13,832 bases of DNA. It comes from Alphaproteobacteria bacterium (lineage in GTDB: Bacteria > Pseudomonadota > Alphaproteobacteria > UBA1280 > UBA12223). Positions 1 through 5,320 of the stretch are shown in pieces; the stretch's first letter is position 1, and each line of letters opens with the position of its first letter. Position numbers and translations under genes: made by a program. A model generated the notes under the pieces. It had not been told where the DNA came from and did not search any database. It saw only the letters and a list, made by a program, of their open reading frames with translations. The stretch is taken from positions 1-13,832 of the forward strand of contig DMEM01000160.1 of assembly GCA_003450915.1 (NCBI GenBank), in the 5' to 3' direction.

Positions 1-3
1 GCC

Positions 4-369
4 ATGTTAAAAAGTATCTTAATAGCAGTGCTGGCGTTTTTTTTAGTTATAAGCAATGCTTATGCCAATAATAACTTAACAAAGTTTGAAAAAGATTATA
101 TTTATGAAAATGTTTTTTTTATTAAGCAAATTAATGAAAAAAATGGGATTACTTTAACAAAGCGTGAAGCTAAAAAATTAAAAAGAGTATTTATTGAAAA
201 TTTAACACTTGAAAGAGAGATGTTATACTATTCTGGAGAGATTGATACTCTTGATTCTAGCGATGAGTTATCTGCAGAGTTAGTTAATAAAACTTTTAAT
301 GAGTATATAGACTCGCTTGATTCTAGCTCTAACCCTGTTTTAGCTAATGTAATTGCTGATCTTAAGTAG
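4..369 (+). CDS. Small secreted protein of unknown function (121 aa)
   Basis: I do not recognise this protein. The first 21 residues form a classic Sec signal peptide: a Lys at position 3, a hydrophobic core (ILIAVLAFFLVI) and a signal peptidase I site after the A-Y-A at residues 19-21. The mature part of about 100 residues is therefore probably periplasmic or exported. It is charged, contains a basic patch near residues 53-61 (KREAKKLKR) and becomes acidic and Ser/Asp-rich toward the C-terminus (TLDSSDE, DSLDSSSN). It has no cysteine and no second membrane segment. The ATG at position 4 gives a normal signal peptide, so the gene is probably complete even though the window edge hides its ribosome binding site. 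It is followed by a stem-loop resembling a terminator, which suggests it ends a transcript. Coding status is well supported by the signal peptide; function is unknown. Confidence 0.75.
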   Translation: MLKSILIAVLAFFLVISNAYANNNLTKFEKDYIYENVFFIKQINEKNGITLTKREAKKLKRVFIENLTLEREMLYYSGEIDTLDSSDELSAELVNKTFNEYIDSLDSSSNPVLANVIADLK

Positions 370-378
370 CAATTATTA

Positions 379-418
379 AATAGAAAAGAGGCCTTTTATG
401 TAGAGGTCTTTTTCTATT
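379..418 (+). terminator. Probable intrinsic terminator after the small secreted protein
   Basis: An imperfect inverted repeat pairs AATAGAAAAGA (from 379) with TCTTTTTCTATT (to 418) around the inner GGCC...GGT segment, with one bulged T and a short internal loop. The T-rich 3' arm follows the coding end by about ten bases. The stem is A/T-heavy, so termination may be partial. Because both arms carry A or T runs it could act in either direction. Confidence 0.5.
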
Positions 419-474
419 AGTTATACGTGATATATGTAGAAATAAATAAAAAAGAAAAAAAATAAATTTTTTTC

Positions 475-503
475 TGGTGTTTGTTAAAATTCGTGCATAT
501 AAT
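475..503 (+). promoter_or_regulatory. Candidate sigma70 promoter for the lipoprotein gene
   Basis: A perfect TATAAT lies at 498-503, about 36 bases before the downstream ATG. The matching -35 box is poor (TGGTGT at 475-480 with a 17-base spacer). A TTGACT at 507-512 has no -10 partner before the start codon. The call rests mainly on the -10 box and its position between a stem-loop and a start codon. Confidence 0.45.
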
Positions 504-538
504 GCCTTGACTTTTTTGGGACTTTTTGAGAATTTTTT

Positions 539-1144
539 ATGAATATAAAAAAAGCTATAATACTGTTAGTATCTTTTTTATTTGTAGGCTGTGCTTCTGT
601 AGATAATAATATTTCAGAAAATAGTAATTACTTAGAAGATGAGCTTTTTACAAATAATTACATATTAACAGATGAAGAGTTAAATGCAGTCTTAGATAGA
701 TATTCTAGTTTAGTTAAGATATATAAAAAACTAGATTTTGAATTCACCGAAGAAATGCAAGAAGAGGCTTTTTTTGACTTGTATGATGCATATGGTCGTG
801 CAAAAGTCAGTGTGGCTATTTATAAAGAAGAGATTGAATATGAGCCTCTTTTAGATTATGTGTTATTTTACTATGCGTCTAAGGCTTTAGTGGTAGAGTA
901 TGAAAATTTCTTGATAGATTTTCATTTAGAGAACCTACTTGAAGTACTTAAAACAAAATACCCTAATTTAGATGTTAACTCAGATGATTTAAAAGAAGTG
1001 GTTTTAGTTGACTTAGCTATAGAAAAATATCAATATAATCTTTATTATGCTTCTTATGATGAAGATTTACTGATTCAAGAGATATTGGTCTCTGATTATG
1101 AATTTATGTATCCAGAATCACCAATTTTAGTACTTACGAATTAA
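539..1144 (+). CDS. Acidic putative lipoprotein of unknown function (201 aa)
   Basis: The N-terminus is a lipoprotein signal: two lysines at 4-5, a hydrophobic stretch (AIILLVSFLF) and a lipobox F-V-G-C with the acceptor cysteine at residue 18. Phe at -3 is a little unusual. The residues after the cysteine are Ala-Ser, not Asp, which in proteobacteria usually means outer-membrane rather than inner-membrane retention. The mature part of about 184 residues is rich in Glu, Asp, Leu and Tyr, looks largely helical (long acidic, aromatic segments at roughly 55-130 and 140-185) and has no further cysteine. A GAG eight bases before the ATG is a weak ribosome binding site. The gene sits between its own candidate promoter and a clear terminator, so it is probably monocistronic. 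I do not recognise a family. Envelope location is well supported; function is not. Confidence 0.75.
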   Translation: MNIKKAIILLVSFLFVGCASVDNNISENSNYLEDELFTNNYILTDEELNAVLDRYSSLVKIYKKLDFEFTEEMQEEAFFDLYDAYGRAKVSVAIYKEEIEYEPLLDYVLFYYASKALVVEYENFLIDFHLENLLEVLKTKYPNLDVNSDDLKEVVLVDLAIEKYQYNLYYASYDEDLLIQEILVSDYEFMYPESPILVLTN

Positions 1145-1149
1145 TAAAA

Positions 1150-1186
1150 AGGGGGTTAGGCTAATGCTTAGCCTCCTTCTTTTTTT
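1150..1186 (+). terminator. Intrinsic terminator after the lipoprotein gene
   Basis: A perfect 7-bp stem AGGCTAA (1158-1164) / TTAGCCT (1168-1174) with a TGC loop is extended outward by a G-run opposite CCTTC and followed by a run of T (1180-1186). It starts a few bases after the stop codon. This is a canonical Rho-independent shape. Confidence 0.85.
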
Positions 1187-1212
1187 GCTTTTTGCTATAA
1201 ATATGATATGAT
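1185..1212 (+). promoter_or_regulatory. Candidate promoter for fba
   Basis: TTGCTT (1185-1190) and TATGAT (1207-1212) are separated by 16 bases. The -35 box begins inside the T-run of the preceding terminator. The predicted transcript would have a leader of about 35 bases containing the AAAGGGA ribosome binding site near 1238-1243. The -10 is good and the -35 is weak. Confidence 0.5.
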
Positions 1213-1252
1213 AGAAACGCTTTTAAGATAAATAATAAAGGGAATAAATTCT

Positions 1253-2254
1253 ATGGCATTAGTAAATTTAAGAAAAGTATTAGACCATGCGGCAGAAAAC
1301 AACTATGCGCTGCCTGCTTTTAACGTTAATAATTTAGAACAAGTTAAAGCAATTTTAAATGCTGCAGATAAAGTTAACTCTCCAGTTATTTTACAAGCAA
1401 GTCGCGGAGCAAGAAAATACGCAGGCGATATCTTTTTAAAACACCTTATTATGGCGGCTGTTGAACAGTATCCTCACTTACCAATTGTTATGCACCAAGA
1501 TCATGGTAATGGCTTTGATGTGTGTAAATCAGCAATTGAAAATAACTTTACAAGTGTAATGATGGATGGATCTTTATTAGAAGATGGTAAAACACCTGCA
1601 AGTTTTGAATACAATGTGGAAATTACAAAAAAAGTAGTTGAGTTTGCTCATAAGCACGGAGTTTCTGTTGAAGGGGAGCTAGGTTGTCTAGGTTCATTAG
1701 AAACAGGTGAAGGTGAAAAAGAAGATGGTCATGGTTTTGAAGGCAAATTAGATAAAGAAATGCTATTAACATCACCAGCACAAGCTCAAGAATTTGTAGA
1801 GCAAACAAATGTAGATGCTTTAGCAATTGCAGTTGGTACAAGCCATGGTGCATATAAATTCACTCGTAAACCAGATGGAGATATCTTAGCTCTAAGCAGA
1901 ATTAAAGAAATTCACGAAGCATTACCAAATACTCACTTAGTAATGCACGGTTCATCATCAGTTCCTCAAGAATTACAAGATTTAATTAATCAATACGGAG
2001 GTGAAATGGATCAAACTTATGGAGTTCCAGTAGAACAGCTACAAGAATCTATTAAAATGGGTGTGCGTAAAATTAATATTGATACTGATAATCGTATGGC
2101 AATGACAGGAGCGATTAGAAAAATATTCCAAGAAAACCCCGCAGCATTTGATCCTAGAAAGTATCTAGAACCAGCAATTGCAGAAATGGAAAAGCTATGT
2201 CAAGATAGATTTATTCAGTTTGGTTGTGAAGGTCAGGCAGCTAAAATTAAGTAA
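1253..2254 (+). CDS. fba: Class II fructose-bisphosphate aldolase
   Basis: This is the zinc-dependent aldolase that interconverts fructose 1,6-bisphosphate with dihydroxyacetone phosphate and glyceraldehyde 3-phosphate in the cytosol, serving glycolysis, gluconeogenesis or the Calvin cycle. Family motifs are intact: HQDHG (81-85) with catalytic Asp83 and zinc ligand His84; VEGELG (139-144) with Glu142; GTSHG (195-199) with zinc ligand His198; MHGSS (231-235) with zinc ligand His232; and the phosphate- and substrate-binding NIDTD (275-279). At 333 residues it is full length, and it resembles the longer 'Calvin cycle' subtype in layout ([13 protein letters not shown] insert-like loop at 147-159). 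The start is fixed by AAAGGGA nine bases upstream. It has its own promoter and terminator and no sugar-metabolism neighbours, so context does not say which direction of the pathway it serves. I am confident of the family and less so of the subtype. Confidence 0.96.
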   Translation: MALVNLRKVLDHAAENNYALPAFNVNNLEQVKAILNAADKVNSPVILQASRGARKYAGDIFLKHLIMAAVEQYPHLPIVMHQDHGNGFDVCKSAIENNFTSVMMDGSLLEDGKTPASFEYNVEITKKVVEFAHKHGVSVEGELGCLGSLETGEGEKEDGHGFEGKLDKEMLLTSPAQAQEFVEQTNVDALAIAVGTSHGAYKFTRKPDGDILALSRIKEIHEALPNTHLVMHGSSSVPQELQDLINQYGGEMDQTYGVPVEQLQESIKMGVRKINIDTDNRMAMTGAIRKIFQENPAAFDPRKYLEPAIAEMEKLCQDRFIQFGCEGQAAKIK

Positions 2255-2273
2255 AAGTTTTTTATATTTCAGT

Positions 2274-2304
2274 AATAAAGGATCCGTAAGGGCTCTTTTA
2301 TTTT
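2274..2304 (+). terminator. Intrinsic terminator after fba
   Basis: AAAGGATCC (2277-2285), a GTAA tetraloop, and GGGCTCTTT (2290-2298) pair over nine positions with one A-C mismatch and two G-T wobbles, followed by T-rich sequence to 2304. It lies 20 bases after the fba stop codon. Confidence 0.7.
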
Positions 2305-2305
2305 A

Positions 2306-2334
2306 TTGACATTGGCTTTCTTTAGAGGTATTAT
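2306..2334 (+). promoter_or_regulatory. Strong sigma70-type promoter for the pseudopilin-like gene
   Basis: A perfect TTGACA (2306-2311), an ideal 17-base spacer and TATTAT (2329-2334) make this the best-matching promoter in the window. The -35 begins two bases after the T-run of the fba terminator. Transcription would start near 2341, giving a leader of about 38 bases before the ATG at 2379. Confidence 0.8.
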
Positions 2335-2363
2335 ATAAACTATAAATAGTGGGTATTATATGT

Positions 2364-2396
2364 GGAAGGAAGTATGTTATGGATTTAAAAAAATAA
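2364..2396 (+). promoter_or_regulatory. Strong ribosome binding site and five-codon mini-ORF with in-frame stop before the pseudopilin
   Basis: GGAAGGAAG (2364-2372) is an excellent Shine-Dalgarno sequence placed six bases before an ATG at 2379. That ATG is in frame with the pseudopilin but reads only Met-Asp-Leu-Lys-Lys before a TAA at 2394-2396, which lies between an A7 and an A8 tract. The pseudopilin frame continues directly after the stop (Lys-Lys-Gly-Ala-Met-Phe-Gly-Leu). Possible readings are a leader mini-ORF with reinitiation at 2409, slippage on the A tracts, a genuine nonsense mutation in the leader, or a sequencing error. Confidence 0.6.
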
Positions 2397-2408
2397 AAAA
2401 AAGGTGCT

Positions 2409-2936
2409 ATGTTTGGGCTTGACGCTAGAATTGCATTAGCAATCTTTGGAGCGTTATCGGTAATATCAGGAGCAGCATTGTATAGTGCGATCAAAGAAGC
2501 AAGAGTTATATCTGCTATTGTTGAGCTTCAAGAAATGGCTAAAGCAGTAGTTGCATATCATTTAGATATAGGTAGTTCAGTACCACAAAATTCATCAACT
2601 CCCAACAGATTGAATATAGGAGAGTTAGTTCAATCAGCAGAACCAGCCTGGAGAGGTCCTTATTTGCCATATGAGTGGAGTTCAGAGACGGTTATTGATA
2701 GTTCAAAGTTTGGTCCGGTTAGAATTGCTCTTTGGCTATCAGATTTTTCAGCAAGTTGTTCAGATTTAAAAGATTCAGATTGTAAACTATGGATTCAAAT
2801 TCATAAAAGTGCAACCCCAGGGGTGGAAAATCTAATGAATGATATAGATTTAAAGGTTGATGGTGTAGTAGATGGGCTTTCTGGAAGTGTAACAAGAAAT
2901 GGACCTTTTTATATGTATAAAATAGATGTTAAGTAA
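2409..2936 (+). CDS. Type IV pilin / type II secretion pseudopilin-like protein
   Basis: Pilin-like proteins are processed by a prepilin peptidase and assembled in the inner membrane into filaments or secretion pseudopili. From Met1 the sequence aligns without gaps to the pilin N-terminal helix: Asp5 stands where pilins have Glu5, followed by a hydrophobic helix to about residue 28, and the -2/-1 residues encoded upstream are Gly-Ala. WRGPYLP (81-87) resembles the conserved W-GPYL loop of GspG-type major pseudopilins. The C-terminal region with several Asp and Gly residues (about 145-164) is in the place of their calcium-binding loop. Cys117 and Cys125 could form a disulfide. Met2409 has only a weak AAGG before it; the strong ribosome binding site lies further upstream, separated by an in-frame TAA. 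If translation starts at 2409, the protein begins at the predicted mature N-terminus. No other pilus genes are nearby, apart from the related leader at 13728. The pilin-like class is well supported; the exact role is not. Confidence 0.75.
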   Translation: MFGLDARIALAIFGALSVISGAALYSAIKEARVISAIVELQEMAKAVVAYHLDIGSSVPQNSSTPNRLNIGELVQSAEPAWRGPYLPYEWSSETVIDSSKFGPVRIALWLSDFSASCSDLKDSDCKLWIQIHKSATPGVENLMNDIDLKVDGVVDGLSGSVTRNGPFYMYKIDVK

Positions 2937-3094
2937 ATTATATCTGAAACACAGTCTTTCATTATAAGTTAGATAGTTAAAAAAATTAGATGTAAAAGCT
3001 TTAGGAATAATAGTTCTTTTAAGGTTATGGTAAGAAAAGAGTGGGGTTTTATTTTAATTTAAGTATTTTAGTTTAAATGTAATGTCGAACAAGT
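2937..3094 (+). other. Non-coding stretch between the pseudopilin and its terminator
   Basis: This AT-rich stretch of about 158 bases follows the pseudopilin stop and precedes the terminator at 3095. No open frame exceeds about a dozen codons and I see no convincing promoter. It could be an unusually long 3' untranslated region, gene debris or an unrecognised small RNA. Nothing in it supports one choice over another. Confidence 0.4.
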
Positions 3095-3122
3095 GAGTAT
3101 CTACGAAGATACTCTTTTTTTT
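3088..3122 (+). terminator. Intrinsic terminator downstream of the pseudopilin
   Basis: A perfect 8-bp stem GAGTATCT (3095-3102) / AGATACTC (3107-3114) with an ACGA loop is followed by eight T (3115-3122). The flanks AACAAGT and ACTTGT can pair as well, making it nearly symmetrical. It lies about 160 bases after the pseudopilin stop codon. Confidence 0.88.
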
Positions 3123-3134
3123 ACTTGTATTAGT

Positions 3135-3143
3135 TGTTATAAT
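3135..3143 (+). promoter_or_regulatory. Extended -10 promoter for the downstream hypothetical gene
   Basis: TGTTATAAT (3135-3143) is a perfect TGnTATAAT extended -10 element, 44 bases before the ATG at 3187. No good -35 box exists; the position is occupied by the T-run of the preceding terminator, which is acceptable for extended -10 promoters. Confidence 0.6.
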
Positions 3144-3186
3144 ATATTTACTTTATTTATTTTCTGTTTAGGGGAAGTTGTAGGTT

Positions 3187-3642
3187 ATGAATTACAACTA
3201 TAATTATATAAAAGAAAAAAGTTCTTTAAGGAAGCGGGTGATTGCTTGCGCTACTGCTCGATCTAGTATAAAAGATATTTTGCCAATGCTTAATCTATTA
3301 GCAAAAAAAAGTAAAGATGCTGGTTTGGGAGATAGTATTGTTGCCAGAGATGATTTTGAGTTGATTAGGCAGGTTGTTCAATATCGCTTTGGAATAAATA
3401 TTTATCTTAAAGATTTTCAGCCAACAGTTAGGTTTTTATATTACTTTGAATCATACTATGATGCAGAGCTTGTATTAGGCTTTTTAGATGAAATGGGTGT
3501 TATCTACGGAATGCCAGATAAAAAGTTTGTAAAATGTGAGGATTATTTAAAAGTAATGTCTTTAAGTGATTCTTGTAGAAAAAAAGCTTTACAACAAACA
3601 AAAAAGTACTGGATGATTTATCTTAGACCCAGGTTTTTATAG
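3187..3642 (+). CDS. Hypothetical small basic cytoplasmic protein (151 aa)
   Basis: I do not recognise this protein. It has no signal peptide and no membrane segment. It is rich in Lys and Arg, with an Asn-Tyr repeat at the start (NYNYNY, residues 2-7), an aromatic-rich middle (FLYYFESYYDAE, around 83-94) and a basic C-terminal tail. Three cysteines (residues 21, 116 and 130) are scattered without a zinc-finger spacing. The predicted character is mixed helical and soluble, and the basic N-terminal segment (KEKSSLRKR) could contact nucleic acid, though that is only a guess. GGGGAAG at 3171-3177 is a good ribosome binding site nine bases before the ATG. The gene has its own extended -10 promoter and a perfect terminator hairpin, which supports it being a real monocistronic gene. 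Confidence 0.7.
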   Translation: MNYNYNYIKEKSSLRKRVIACATARSSIKDILPMLNLLAKKSKDAGLGDSIVARDDFELIRQVVQYRFGINIYLKDFQPTVRFLYYFESYYDAELVLGFLDEMGVIYGMPDKKFVKCEDYLKVMSLSDSCRKKALQQTKKYWMIYLRPRFL

Positions 3643-3660
3643 CGACAATATTAAAATAAG

Positions 3661-3691
3661 AGAAGAGTTCATGTGTGAACTCTCTTTTTTT
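3661..3691 (+). terminator. Intrinsic terminator before the rplJ promoter
   Basis: A perfect 8-bp stem AGAGTTCA (3664-3671) / TGAACTCT (3676-3683) with a TGTG loop is followed by a T-run. It begins about 20 bases after the preceding stop codon and separates that gene from the ribosomal protein operon. Confidence 0.87.
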
Positions 3692-3779
3692 ATGTAGATT
3701 AGCTCTTTAGTTTAGAGAGTGTGATATTTAAACTATATTTAGAGAAGTGATGAAAAAAATAAAAAAATAAGAAAAAACC

Positions 3780-3808
3780 TTGACTTTTCTAGCTAAATGA
3801 ACTATTTT
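3780..3808 (+). promoter_or_regulatory. Promoter of the rplJL-rpoBC operon
   Basis: TTGACT (3780-3785), a 17-base spacer and TATTTT (3803-3808) form a good sigma70-type promoter. It is placed immediately upstream of the L10 leader structure, so transcription would begin near 3815, at the 5' edge of that structure. No terminator lies between it and rplJ. Confidence 0.75.
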
Positions 3809-3814
3809 AAACAC

Positions 3815-3970
3815 AATGTCTGTCGAAGATTACCGGAGATAATAAATCTTAAATTACTAACTTGTTGAAAAATAAGTGAAAATCCTGTATGAGACGATAG
3901 GCGAAAATTGTGAGATTACTTTTTGAATTATCAAAAAAATAATCAAACAACGCAACTAAAATTATCAAAT
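3815..3970 (+). ncRNA. L10 leader: ribosomal protein autoregulatory RNA upstream of rplJ
   Basis: The long untranslated leader before rplJ carries the landmarks of the L10 leader, the mRNA site where the L10-(L7/L12) complex binds to repress its own operon. A CGAAGA...CCGGAG block (3824-3838) is followed about 50 bases later by CCTGTATGAGACG (3884-3896), matching blocks I recall in alphaproteobacterial rplJ leaders. CTGTC (3820-3824) can pair with GATAG (3896-3900) to close the domain, and AAGATT (3826-3831) pairs with AATCTT (3845-3850) as an internal hairpin. The 342-base gap between the preceding gene and rplJ is thus filled by terminator, promoter and this leader. A covariance-model search would settle the exact boundaries. 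Confidence 0.75.
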
Positions 3971-3984
3971 GAAGGGGTACTATT

Positions 3985-4494
3985 TTGGATCGTTCACAAA
4001 AGCAGGTTCTGATTACAGGGCTACAAAACGAACTAAAAGAAGCTTCTACAGTTGTTGTTTCACATTATGCTGGTTTAACAGCTAATGAAATGACAAGGTT
4101 GCGTAAGCAGGTTAGAGAATCAGGTGCACAAGCTCAAATCGTTAAGAACCGTGTTGCTAAACTAGCATTTGCTGGTACAGCATTCGAAGGCTTAGCAGAT
4201 ATGATGAAGGGCCCAACAATTATCGTATTCTCAGCTGATGCAGTTGCAGCAGCAAAGGTAACCCATAATTTCGCCAAAGAAAATGACGCTCTACAATTAG
4301 TAGGTGGTTCTTTAAACGGTGTAACTCTAGACGTAAACGGTGTGCAAGCTCTTGCTACAATGCCTAGTCTTGACGAACTACGTGCGAAACTTATCGGTAC
4401 AATTTCTGCTCCAGCACAAAGACTGGCTCAATACACTTCTGAGCCTGCATCTAAGCTTGCGCGAGTATGTAAAGCTAAAGGTGAAGCAGCATAG
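3985..4494 (+). CDS. rplJ: Large ribosomal subunit protein L10 (uL10)
   Basis: L10 anchors L7/L12 dimers to the ribosome and forms the stalk base with L11 on 23S rRNA; with L7/L12 it also represses its own mRNA. The N-terminal MDRSQK and the following ELKEASTVVVSHYAGLTANEM are typical of alphaproteobacterial L10. VKNRVAKLAF (about 52-61) is the conserved RNA-binding core. The C-terminal helix from about residue 128 (LDELRAKLIGTI) is the L7/L12 docking region. Length is normal at 169 residues. Translation starts at a TTG: an in-frame TGA at 3970-3972 excludes any upstream start, no in-frame ATG exists before the conserved sequence, and GAAGGGG (3971-3977) lies seven bases before the TTG. It is first in the operon, directly after the autoregulatory leader. 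A weak start codon together with the leader fits translational control. Confidence 0.97.
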   Translation: MDRSQKQVLITGLQNELKEASTVVVSHYAGLTANEMTRLRKQVRESGAQAQIVKNRVAKLAFAGTAFEGLADMMKGPTIIVFSADAVAAAKVTHNFAKENDALQLVGGSLNGVTLDVNGVQALATMPSLDELRAKLIGTISAPAQRLAQYTSEPASKLARVCKAKGEAA

Positions 4495-4563
4495 TTTTAT
4501 AACTATGGATGTTTTACAAACTTAGAAATAAATATTTAAATATATAACAAGGAAAATTTAAAA

Positions 4564-4932
4564 ATGACAGATATTAACAAAATCGTTGAAGAACTATCAG
4601 CATTAACAGTTATGGAAGCAGCTGAACTATCTAAAGCTCTAGAAGAAGCTTGGGGCGTTTCAGCAGCAGCAGCAGTAGCAGCAGCTCCAGCAGCAGCAGC
4701 AGGTGAAGCAGCAGCAGAAAAAACAGAATTTGATGTAGTTCTTACATCAGCTGGTTCAAGCAAAATCGGTGTTATCAAAGAAGTTAGAGGTATCACAGGT
4801 TTAGGTCTTAAAGAAGCTAAAGAATTAGTTGAAAGCGCACCTAAAGCAGTTAAAGAAGGTGTTTCTAAAGACGAAGCAGAAGAAGTTAAAACTAAACTAG
4901 AAGCAGCAGGTGCTACAGTTGAAGTTAAGTAA
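4564..4932 (+). CDS. rplL: Large ribosomal subunit protein L7/L12 (bL12)
   Basis: L7/L12 is the multicopy acidic stalk protein that recruits and stimulates the translational GTPases. The N-terminal dimerisation domain (1-32, [22 protein letters not shown]) is followed by an Ala-rich hinge (about 34-51) and the conserved C-terminal domain (53-122), in which [21 protein letters not shown] (70-90) is the factor-binding helix region. Length 122 is typical. The hinge is coded almost entirely by GCA triplets, forming a simple-sequence run at 4663-4716. AAGGAAAA about ten bases before the ATG is the ribosome binding site. It follows rplJ by 69 bases without a terminator, so both are cotranscribed. 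Confidence 0.98.
   Translation: MTDINKIVEELSALTVMEAAELSKALEEAWGVSAAAAVAAAPAAAAGEAAAEKTEFDVVLTSAGSSKIGVIKEVRGITGLGLKEAKELVESAPKAVKEGVSKDEAEEVKTKLEAAGATVEVK
4663..4716 (+). repeat. GCA triplet run in the L7/L12 hinge
   Basis: Fourteen of the 18 codons here are alanine, and nearly all of those are GCA, with interruptions at Val, Pro, Gly and Glu. An Ala-rich hinge is normal for this protein; the near-uniform codon choice makes it a trinucleotide simple repeat that could vary in length by slippage without breaking the frame. Confidence 0.7.
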
Positions 4933-4956
4933 TTTCTACTTATAATTTATACTAAT

Positions 4957-5003
4957 AGCCGGTAGGGAATATGGTTTTTTAAATCAGAAAATCCTTATCG
5001 GTT
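4957..5003 (+). promoter_or_regulatory. Attenuator-like stem-loop between rplL and rpoB
   Basis: CCGGTAGGGA (4959-4968) pairs over ten positions with TCCTTATCGG (4992-5001), including two G-T wobbles, closed outward by two further weak pairs. The loop of about 23 bases contains GGTTTT, which can pair with AAAATCC and compete for the same 3' arm. A short T-run follows at 5010-5015, nine bases beyond the stem. In E. coli the same position holds a partial terminator and an RNase III site that adjust rpoBC output relative to the ribosomal proteins; a similar role here is inferred. Confidence 0.5.
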
Positions 5004-5320
5004 GTTGGTGTTTTTATGTCAGGTGAAAATTTGTATAGTAATATAAAAGTATTCGTTGGCAAAAAATGAATTATTTTCTTTAAATTTTTTAGTTGATTTA
5101 AATAAAATAGTTTTTTGAGATTTTTTTAGGAGTATATAGTTAAGATTAGTATTTTTTGTAAATTTATGTGTTTAGTTTGGTTTCATGAATTGCAAAAAAT
5201 TTTTTCGTATGTACGCTTCTTAAAAAGTTTCTTGTTTTGAGTTGTTTTTAGTAATTTTTTCGCGAGAGTTATTAAAGATAATTCATCCTAGTTTCAATTC
5301 TTATAGAAGGGTAAGACATA
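5004..5320 (+). other. AT-rich untranslated region ahead of rpoB
   Basis: The rplL-rpoB gap totals 388 bases; after the stem-loop this part holds no credible gene. The longest frame is 24 codons from an ATG at 5167 and lacks a ribosome binding site. Several TTG-initiated hexamers occur (5093, 5115, 5237) but none has a good -10 at 16-18 bases, so I do not call an internal promoter. The rpoB ribosome binding site GAAGGG lies at 5306-5311. The length suggests regulatory content such as a secondary promoter or processing site that I cannot resolve. Confidence 0.4.

Noticed and set aside
507..512. TTGACT as -35 of the lipoprotein promoter
   Set aside because: No -10 box at 16-18 bases before the start codon; the TATAAT at 498-503 fits better.
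2999..3060. Short ORF (about 11 codons) in the gap after the pseudopilin
   Set aside because: Too short, no ribosome binding site at a proper distance, no motif.
4340..4525. Small frame overlapping the 3' end of rplJ
   Set aside because: Out-of-frame shadow of rplJ without a ribosome binding site.
4536..4796. Ala-rich minus-strand frame over rplL
   Set aside because: Antisense reading of the GCA repeat gives artificial alanine runs; no start signals.
5093..5146. Internal promoter for rpoB
   Set aside because: Candidate -35 hexamers (TTGATT, TTGAGA) lack a -10 at an acceptable spacing; possible -10 boxes fall at 14 or 20 bases.
5167..5241. 24-codon open frame in the rplL-rpoB gap
   Set aside because: No ribosome binding site and no recognisable composition; expected by chance in an AT-rich gap.
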